From Corynebacterium sp. MSK041 (GTDB taxonomy: Bacteria; Actinomycetota; Actinomycetes; Mycobacteriales; Mycobacteriaceae), in NCBI RefSeq assembly GCF_030232265.1, contig NZ_JASPJK010000001.1:124001-188000 (forward strand): a stretch of 64,000 bases of DNA, in the 5' to 3' direction. Below the pieces are notes generated by a model. The model made no database searches. It saw only the letters and a program-made list of their open reading frames with translations, and was not told the DNA's origin. Made by a program: the position numbers and the translations under genes. Positions within the stretch are counted from its first letter, which is position 1. Each line of letters starts with the position of its first letter. Positions 58,118 to 64,000 of the stretch are shown here, one piece after another.

Positions 58118-59278
58118 TTAGAGCGGAGCGACCTCACCGTTGAGGTGCAGCTTCTCCGGCTTGGAGGAGCTACGCAGCTGGATGTCGTAGGATCCATCAG
58201 CTTGCTCGGTGGTCCACAGCGCCACGGAGGCCGGTATGACCACGGGCTTTACAAACTCCACGGAGTAGCGCAGTGCCGGCGGTAGCTTGCCTTCCAGCGG
58301 TGCCAGCACGGATGCTGCGGAGAGCATGCCGTGCGCGATCACTGCCGGGAAACCGAACAGCTTGGCGCCGATGTTGGAGGTGTGAATCGGGTTGTGGTCG
58401 TTGGACGCCTTAACGTACGCGTTGACGTCGCTGCGGGTCCAACGGAAGCGCGCGTTCGGCTTGAACTCCGGCAGCTCAGCGGGTGGCAGAACCTTGCCGG
58501 AATCTTCCGCCCGGGTGGTCACAGAAGTGTCCGCGGACTTGGCAAACTTCGCGCCCATGCCCAGGAAGCTCGAGGTCTGCTTCCATACCGGTGCGGATTC
58601 GCCTTCGGGGGTGACCTCCGTGATGACGTCCACAAGCAGGCCACGACGGTGCGGACGAACATTCGTCGCGTACGCGCGCACGCTGAACGTCTCATCCACA
58701 GTGAGTGGGCGAGTCTGCTCGATGACGTTGGAGATGTGCACCGCACCCACCGCCGGGAACGGGAAGTCCGGGCGGGAGAGCAGCTCCATGGTCAGCGGGA
58801 AGCCAAGCACGAAGAAGTAGGTCGGCGGCAACTCATTGCTCAGACGCAGGCCAGTCGCTTGCGCGTAATCAGCAAGATTTTGCTTATCGACGGTCACCCC
58901 GTCCACCTCAATCGCCGACGTCGGATCCTGCTTTGCTTCGCGGGTACCACCGAGGCCAGGGACGGCGCTGAGGAAGATCTTCCGGTTGATCGCGGACAGA
59001 TCCGGGATCTGCTTCAGCTTCTCAAACTGACGCTCACCGGTAGCCTTGATTGGCTCAGCCTTGGGAGCTTCAGCCTTCGCGGCCTTTGCCTCCTTGGCCT
59101 TGCTCTTCACGTCGTCGACAGCGTCTTTGACCTTGTCCTCGACCTTGTCGGCGAGTTCCTCGATGGCGTCCTTCGCATCTTCGAAGGCGTCTTCGACCGT
59201 GTCTTCTACCTTGTCGGCGATCTCTTCAGCCTTCTTCTTCAAGTCTTTCGCGGTGTCCTTGGGGGATTTCTCGCTCAT
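58118..59278 (-). CDS. htdX: MaoC-like 3-hydroxyacyl dehydratase with amphipathic N-terminal extension
   Basis: A 386-residue protein, probably the ortholog of mycobacterial HtdX. The C-terminal MaoC hotdog domain has the hydratase 2 motif NDHNPIHTSNIGAKLFGFPAVIAHGM-like (key Asp and His). A first hotdog-like half precedes it. Residues 1-75 are an unusual run of Lys/Glu/Asp/Ala helix (KKKAEEIADKVEDTVEDAFE), not usual in mycobacterial HtdX. It starts 5 bases after fabG4, same operon. It would dehydrate 3-hydroxyacyl thioesters. Confidence 0.85.
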   Translation of the reverse strand: MSEKSPKDTAKDLKKKAEEIADKVEDTVEDAFEDAKDAIEELADKVEDKVKDAVDDVKSKAKEAKAAKAEAPKAEPIKATGERQFEKLKQIPDLSAINRKIFLSAVPGLGGTREAKQDPTSAIEVDGVTVDKQNLADYAQATGLRLSNELPPTYFFVLGFPLTMELLSRPDFPFPAVGAVHISNVIEQTRPLTVDETFSVRAYATNVRPHRRGLLVDVITEVTPEGESAPVWKQTSSFLGMGAKFAKSADTSVTTRAEDSGKVLPPAELPEFKPNARFRWTRSDVNAYVKASNDHNPIHTSNIGAKLFGFPAVIAHGMLSAASVLAPLEGKLPPALRYSVEFVKPVVIPASVALWTTEQADGSYDIQLRSSSKPEKLHLNGEVAPL

Positions 59279-59283
59279 AATGC

Positions 59284-60618
59284 TTACGCCCCCAGGAGGT
59301 TCTGGCCACAGACGCGGACGGTGTTGCCGTTGACTGCCACGGAGGACGGTGCGGAGAAGAACGCGACGGTCTCAGCGACGTCAACTGGGCGACCACCCTG
59401 GTTGAGGGAGTTCAGGCGGCGGCCAACCTCACGCGGGCCGAACGGCATAGCTGCGGTCATGTCGGTTTCAATGAAGCCCGGTGCAACAGCGTTGATGGAG
59501 CCGCCCAGGGCAGCGACCTTCTCGGCCAGTGCGTCGACGAAACCAACGACACCAGCCTTGGTGGTGGCGTAGTTGGTCTGGCCGCGGTTACCGGCAATGC
59601 CAGCCATGGAGGACACACCGATGATGGCTGGGGTGTCAGCAAAAGCATCAGCCTCAAGCAGAGCCTCGGTGATGCGCACCGGTGCAACAAGGTTGATGTT
59701 CTGAACCATGTTCCAGCGGCCCTCATCCATGTTGACCAGCAGCTTGTCGCGGGTCACGCCTGCATTGTGGACGATGGTGTCAATCTTGCGGCCGTAGCGG
59801 TCCTGGGCGTGTTTGATGATCTCTTCGGCAGCCTTCGGATCCGTCACGTCGAGCGGGAGGGCAGTGCCCTTGACCTTGTTGGCGGTCTCCGCCAGACCTT
59901 CGCCTGCTTGCGGGATATCCACGCAGATGACCTTTGCGCCGTCACGTGCCAGGGTTTCGGCGATGGTTGCACCAATACCGCGAGCAGCGCCGGTCACAAC
60001 AGCGAGACGGCCCTCAAGTGGCTTGTCCCAATTTTGGGGCAACTGAACGTCAGCCGGGGTGATGCGGATGACCTGTGCGTCAACGTAGGCAGACTTGCCA
60101 GACAGGAGGAAGCGCAGGGTGGACTCCACCTTGTCAATCTTGGAGCCATCGATGGACGGATCCACGTACACCAGCTGGACAGTGGCGGACTTCCGCATTT
60201 CCTTCGCCAGGGAACGAGTGAAGCCTTCGAGGGAGCGGGCGGTGATGCGTGCATCAGCATCGTCGATAAGCTCCGGCGTGGTGCCAATGACCACGATGCG
60301 AGCGTTGTCCAGGACCTTCTTCAGCTGCGGGTGGAAGAAGGCGTACAGCTCCTCCAGCTCCTCCGGCTTGGACAGGGAGGTCGCGTCAAACACAATGCCC
60401 GCGCGCTTCGTATCAGCTTCAGCCTTCAGGAGCTTGTATGGGCCCTCGAGGAGTGTGGTGAGCTGCTCCACCAGGCGACCATTGCCGCCAACCACGACGG
60501 GGCCGTGCAGAAGTGGCTCGCCCTGCTTGTAGCGACGCAGCGGGTAACCCTGCGGGACGCCCAGCTTTGCCGCGGCGGGGGAGTTGATGAACTGTTCGAG
60601 GAGGCCTTTAGATGCCAC
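59284..60618 (-). CDS. fabG4: 3-oxoacyl thioester reductase FabG4
   Basis: A 444-residue two-domain SDR. The N-terminal half (1-210) is a flavodoxin-like domain found in high-molecular-weight FabG. The C-terminal half has VVTGAARGIGATIAETLARDG (NAD binding), VHNAGV, GVSSMAG and NYATTKAG (Ser, Tyr, Lys). Start GTG 60618 has AAGGAG 6-12 bases before it. The order htdX-fabG4-fadA2-fadE5 equals Rv0241c-Rv0244c. It should reduce 3-oxoacyl-CoA or ACP with NADH. Confidence 0.92.
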   Translation of the reverse strand: MASKGLLEQFINSPAAAKLGVPQGYPLRRYKQGEPLLHGPVVVGGNGRLVEQLTTLLEGPYKLLKAEADTKRAGIVFDATSLSKPEELEELYAFFHPQLKKVLDNARIVVIGTTPELIDDADARITARSLEGFTRSLAKEMRKSATVQLVYVDPSIDGSKIDKVESTLRFLLSGKSAYVDAQVIRITPADVQLPQNWDKPLEGRLAVVTGAARGIGATIAETLARDGAKVICVDIPQAGEGLAETANKVKGTALPLDVTDPKAAEEIIKHAQDRYGRKIDTIVHNAGVTRDKLLVNMDEGRWNMVQNINLVAPVRITEALLEADAFADTPAIIGVSSMAGIAGNRGQTNYATTKAGVVGFVDALAEKVAALGGSINAVAPGFIETDMTAAMPFGPREVGRRLNSLNQGGRPVDVAETVAFFSAPSSVAVNGNTVRVCGQNLLGA

Positions 60619-60696
60619 TATTTTCTCCTTATATAGATAGGCATTCTTGTCTGCAGCGCGCACCGCTTTCAAAGCGGTAGCTCTGTGTCGGATACT

Positions 60697-60702
60697 ATTA
60701 TA
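60697..60702 (-). promoter_or_regulatory. -10 box of the fabG4-htdX operon
   Basis: TATAAT on the minus strand, 79 bases before the fabG4 start. Its -35 region overlaps the inverted repeat at 60723-60746. Confidence 0.6.
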
Positions 60703-60722
60703 AGATCACTAAGGTGACGAAC

Positions 60723-60746
60723 CTTACAAAGGATTAACTTTGTAAA
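60723..60746. promoter_or_regulatory. Operator-like inverted repeat between fabG4 and fadA2
   Basis: CTTACAAAG-GATTAA-CTTTGTAAA is an 8-9-bp inverted repeat in the shared divergent promoter region. Its size and symmetry fit a TetR-type fatty-acid regulator. It covers the -35 region of the fabG4 promoter and lies 83 bases upstream of fadA2, so it could control both sides. Confidence 0.6.
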
Positions 60747-60828
60747 GTACAGTACATACGTCCTCAGATAATCGCGGTGACACATCGGATTATCGCAACC
60801 ATTCATCGGAAGAGCAGGAAAAACAAGC

Positions 60829-62124
60829 ATGAATGTACCCCGTAAAGTAGCCATCCTTGGTGGTAACCGTATTCCCTTCGCGCGTTCCAACAAGGAATAC
60901 GCAAACGCTTCCAACCAGGACATGCTCACGTCGGCCCTCAACGGCCTCGTGGCACGTTACGGTCTCCAGGATGAGGAGCTAGGGCTCGTCGTCGGTGGCG
61001 CAGTGCTCAAGCACGCCCGTGATTTCAACCTTGTGCGTGAGTCCGTGATTGGTTCGGAGCTTTCTTCCACCACCCCGGCATTTGATCTGCAGCACGCTTG
61101 CGGTACCTCCCTGACCTCCGCTATTCAGGTGGCTGACGCGATTGCCCTCGGCCGCATCGAGTCCGGTATTGCGTGTGGTGCGGACACCACTTCGGATGCT
61201 CCGCTGGCTGTCAACGACCGCCTGCGTAAGACCCTGATCCGTCTGTCCAACGCAAAGTCCACCAAGGATCAGCTCAAGCTCGTCGGCTCCATCCGTCCGA
61301 ACCAGCTTGCTCCGGAGCAGCCGCAAAACGGTGAGCCGCGCACCGGCCTGTCCATGGGTGAGCACGCAGCGATCACCGCGCGCGAGATGGAGATCACCCG
61401 TGAAGCACAGGATGAGCTCGCAGCAGCATCCCACCAGAACCTGGCTAAGGCGTATGAGGAAGGCTTCTTCGACGACCTGCTGACTCCGTACCTGGGTGTC
61501 AACCGCGACACCAACCTCCGTCCGGATTCCACGGTGGAGAAGCTGGCTGGCCTCAAGCCGGTCTTTGGCAAGAAGGACGCAGAGCAGCACGGTGGCACCG
61601 CCACCATGACGGCTGGTAACTCCACCCCGTTGACTGACGGCGCAGCATCCGTGCTGCTCGCTTCCGAGGAGTGGGCAAAGGAGCACAACCTGCCGGTTAA
61701 GGCGTACTTGGTTGACTCCGAGCTGGCTGCAGTTGACTTCGTGTCCGGCAAGGACGGCCTGCTCATGGCTCCGACCTACGCTGTCCCGCGTCTGCTGGAG
61801 CGCAACGGTCTGACCCTCCAGGACTTTGACTTCTACGAGATCCACGAGGCATTCGCTTCCCAGGTGCTGGCCACCCTCAAGGCATGGGAAGACGAGACCT
61901 ACTGCCGCGAGCGCCTCGGCCTGGATAAGCCGCTCGGTGCCATCGACCGCTCCAAGCTCAACGTCAAGGGTTCTTCCCTCGCAGCTGGCCACCCATTCGC
62001 AGCAACCGGTGCACGCATCCTTGCTTCCGCAGCGAAGATGCTGGAGGAAAACGGTGGCGGCCGCACCCTCGTATCCGTCTGTGCTGCAGGTGGCCAGGGC
62101 GTCGTAGCAATCCTCGAGCGCTAA
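60829..62124 (+). CDS. fadA2: Acetyl-CoA acyltransferase (thiolase) FadA2-like
   Basis: A 431-residue thiolase. The acylated Cys is in LQHACGTSLTSA, then EIHEAFASQ, AAGHPFAATGARI and the second Cys in CAAGGQG. Length and start (PRKVAILGGNRIPFARSNK) match FadA2/FadI-type actinobacterial enzymes. It would cleave 3-oxoacyl-CoA in beta-oxidation or form it in reverse. AGCAGGA precedes the ATG by 8 bases. Divergent from fabG4 and 58 bases from the fadE gene. Confidence 0.92.
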   Translation: MNVPRKVAILGGNRIPFARSNKEYANASNQDMLTSALNGLVARYGLQDEELGLVVGGAVLKHARDFNLVRESVIGSELSSTTPAFDLQHACGTSLTSAIQVADAIALGRIESGIACGADTTSDAPLAVNDRLRKTLIRLSNAKSTKDQLKLVGSIRPNQLAPEQPQNGEPRTGLSMGEHAAITAREMEITREAQDELAAASHQNLAKAYEEGFFDDLLTPYLGVNRDTNLRPDSTVEKLAGLKPVFGKKDAEQHGGTATMTAGNSTPLTDGAASVLLASEEWAKEHNLPVKAYLVDSELAAVDFVSGKDGLLMAPTYAVPRLLERNGLTLQDFDFYEIHEAFASQVLATLKAWEDETYCRERLGLDKPLGAIDRSKLNVKGSSLAAGHPFAATGARILASAAKMLEENGGGRTLVSVCAAGGQGVVAILER

Positions 62125-62182
62125 GCACCTCGAAATAACTTCATCCCCGTCAATCTCTTCGTCAGTAAAGGAATGAGAACCT

Positions 62183-64000
62183 ATGACCTCTCCTGAAGAA
62201 AAAGGTGGCCGTAAGGCCAAGCCGGAGTCCCGCTCACCGCAGACTCTTCCGGAAACTCCAGACACCGCTGTTGCGGGCAAGCTGAAGTCGCTTCTCGACG
62301 GCGCGTGGGAGACCGAGAAGGACAACATCCGCGAGCAGCTCAACCGCGAAGAAGCTCTGCCGATGATCGAGGGCTCCATCGAGGAGATCCGCGCAGCGCT
62401 GCTGGAGAAGGTCAAGATGGTGGCCACCTCCGGCATGATGCAGACTGCCTTCTCCAAGGCCAACGGTGGCTCTGGTGAGGCCCACGTGGGTATCTTGGGC
62501 CTGGACCTGCTGGGCCAGTTCAATGGCTCCCTGGCTATTAAGTCTGGTGTGCAGTTCGGCCTGTGGGGTGGCGCTGTTGACGTGCTGGGCACCGAGCGTC
62601 ACCGCGAATACGCGCAGGGCGCGATGGACCTGTCCAAGCTTGGCTCGTACGGCATGACCGAGCGCGGCCACGGCTCCAACGTTCAGGATTTGGAGACCAC
62701 GGCTACCTATGACCCGGAGACCAAGGAGTTTGTCATCAACACTCCGACTCCATCCGCCACCAAGGTCTACATTGGCAACACCGCGCGTGATGGCCGTTGG
62801 TCCGCTGTCTTTGCTCAGCTGTACACCCCGGGCGAGGAAGAGTCCCACGGCGTGCACTGCTTCGTGGTGCGCATCCGCGAGGATGATGGTTCCCCGGTTG
62901 AAGGCGTTGTTATCGGCGACCACGGCCACAAGGGCGGCCTCCTCGGCGTTGATAACGGCACCTTGACCTTCGACAATGTCCGCATCCCGCGTGAGGCGCT
63001 GCTCAACCAATTCGGTGACGTCGACGAGGAAGGCAACTACACCTCCCCGATCGAGTCCAAGAACCGCCGCTTCTTCACCATGCTGGGCACCCTGATTCGT
63101 GGACGTATCGCCGTGGGTGCTGCTGGCGCAGGTGCCACTAAGTCCTCCCTGGCTATCGCAGTGAAGTACGCACACCAGCGTCGCCAGTTCGACTACGGCG
63201 ACACTGGTACTGAGGACAAGCTGATTGATTACCGCGCGCACCGTCGCCGCCTGATCATTCCGCTGGCTCGCACCTACGCCATCCAGATCCTGCAGAATCA
63301 GCTGACCCAGCGTTATGCGGATCAGACTTCCCGCCAGGCAACGGGTGAGTGGTCTGTGACCAACCCGACCAAGCAGCAAGAGCTCGCCTCCCGCGAGATG
63401 GAAACCTTGGCTGCAGCCTTCAAGGCAATGGCAACCGAGCACGCAACCGACACCATCCAGGAGTGCCGTGAGGCATGTGGTGGTGCCGGCTTCATGTCGG
63501 AGAACCTCCTGACCACCTTCCGCGCAGACACAGACGTGTACAACACGTTCGAGGGCGACAACACCGTTCTGCTGCAGCTGGCCGGCAAGAACCTGCTCAC
63601 CGCGTACACCAGTGAGCTGGCTAACCCATCCGCCATGGACATTGTGAAGTTCGCTGCCACCAACGTCAGTGACATCGTCCGCAGCCGCGCTGGCCTGGGC
63701 TCGACTGTTCAGACCGTGGTGGACACCTTCTCCGGCGAGGAAGCATCGCTCTTCGACGCTGACTACCAGCTCAAAGTTGTCCAGCTCCGCGAGCAGCTGG
63801 TCATGCGCTCCCTGATCCGCCGTATCCAGGGCGCACGCAAGCTGTCCCGTGAAGAAGGCGCAAAGGTCATTGACAAGGCTCAGGACCACATGCTCAACGC
63901 CGCATGGGCCTACATTGAGAACCTCATGGTTCAGGCAATGATCGAGGCTGAGCGCTCCCTGCCGGTCGGCTCTCCTGAACGCGCAGTGTTTGAGCAGGTG
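62183..64000 (+). CDS. fadE5: Acyl-CoA dehydrogenase FadE5-like, cut at the window end
   Basis: The frame is open for 606 codons from ATG 62183 (AAAGGA about 10 bases upstream) to the last base, so the 3' end is missing. The chain shows the acyl-CoA dehydrogenase/oxidase plan: YGMTERGHGSNVQDLETTA, KVYIGNTARDGRW, and the catalytic Glu in YNTFEGDNTVLLQLAGK. M. tuberculosis FadE5 has 611 residues, so the gene is nearly complete. The order fadA2-fadE5 next to fabG4-htdX supports this name. It would desaturate acyl-CoAs. Confidence 0.92.
   Translation, partial: MTSPEEKGGRKAKPESRSPQTLPETPDTAVAGKLKSLLDGAWETEKDNIREQLNREEALPMIEGSIEEIRAALLEKVKMVATSGMMQTAFSKANGGSGEAHVGILGLDLLGQFNGSLAIKSGVQFGLWGGAVDVLGTERHREYAQGAMDLSKLGSYGMTERGHGSNVQDLETTATYDPETKEFVINTPTPSATKVYIGNTARDGRWSAVFAQLYTPGEEESHGVHCFVVRIREDDGSPVEGVVIGDHGHKGGLLGVDNGTLTFDNVRIPREALLNQFGDVDEEGNYTSPIESKNRRFFTMLGTLIRGRIAVGAAGAGATKSSLAIAVKYAHQRRQFDYGDTGTEDKLIDYRAHRRRLIIPLARTYAIQILQNQLTQRYADQTSRQATGEWSVTNPTKQQELASREMETLAAAFKAMATEHATDTIQECREACGGAGFMSENLLTTFRADTDVYNTFEGDNTVLLQLAGKNLLTAYTSELANPSAMDIVKFAATNVSDIVRSRAGLGSTVQTVVDTFSGEEASLFDADYQLKVVQLREQLVMRSLIRRIQGARKLSREEGAKVIDKAQDHMLNAAWAYIENLMVQAMIEAERSLPVGSPERAVFEQV

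Noticed and set aside
62234..63889. 551-residue open frame on the minus strand opposite the fadE5-like gene
   Set aside because: It is antisense to a clear acyl-CoA dehydrogenase; composition is that of a shadow frame.

Overview
The window comes from an actinobacterium, almost certainly a Corynebacterium. The chromosomal genes are GC-rich and keep an actinobacterial order: SURF1, tyrosine phosphatase, Nif3-like, zinc ribbon, RNase H/phosphatase, rnpB, RNB nuclease, galK-like, glnA2-glnE, thrC, and later glnA, DUF4191 and a fatty-acid block whose order matches M. tuberculosis htdX-fabG4-fadA2-fadE5. The species cannot be fixed from the sequence alone.

Region 1 (1-22831) is the right-hand part of an integrated siphovirus prophage. 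In order it carries the end of a probable portal gene, MuF-like protein, scaffold, decoration protein, major capsid protein, connectors, tail tube, two tail chaperone frames joined by a probable -1 frameshift, a 2053-residue tape measure with a Cys/His hydrolase-like insert, distal tail proteins, a YadA-like tail fibre, a BspA-like repeat protein, a frameshifted carbohydrate-binding protein, a two-domain M23+GH25 endolysin and small membrane proteins. Three reverse-strand genes lie at the right end with their own promoter. It ends in the 3' part of a tRNA-Val (anticodon TAC), which marks attR. Integrase, repressor and terminase would lie left of the window.

Region 2 (22832-44571) is ordinary chromosome: cytochrome oxidase assembly, RNA metabolism, nitrogen control (glnA2 with its likely operon partner glnE), threonine synthesis, a trypsin-like protease, a NUDIX/GH25 pair and a transporter. 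Several genes start 7 nt after a TAnnnT -10 box, which suggests leaderless transcripts.

Region 3 (about 44.6-54.6 kb) is a foreign island just downstream of glnA. It holds a type III restriction-modification locus whose mod gene has an in-frame ochre stop, two related small HTH regulators, a VOC protein, two adjacent tyrosine-recombinase-like proteins and a DDE-transposase-like protein. The 9-mer GGGACGAAC (or its complement GTTCGTCCC) occurs ten times in these 10 kb, in coding and non-coding DNA and in several reading frames. I found no exact copy elsewhere in the window. This is the signal I consider most likely to point to something undescribed.

Region 4 (54626-64000) returns to chromosome: glnA, an RDD membrane protein, a decayed threonine exporter gene, DUF4191, and the lipid-metabolism genes htdX, fabG4, fadA2 and fadE5 around a divergent promoter with a strong inverted-repeat operator. 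The fadE5-like gene is cut by the window end.
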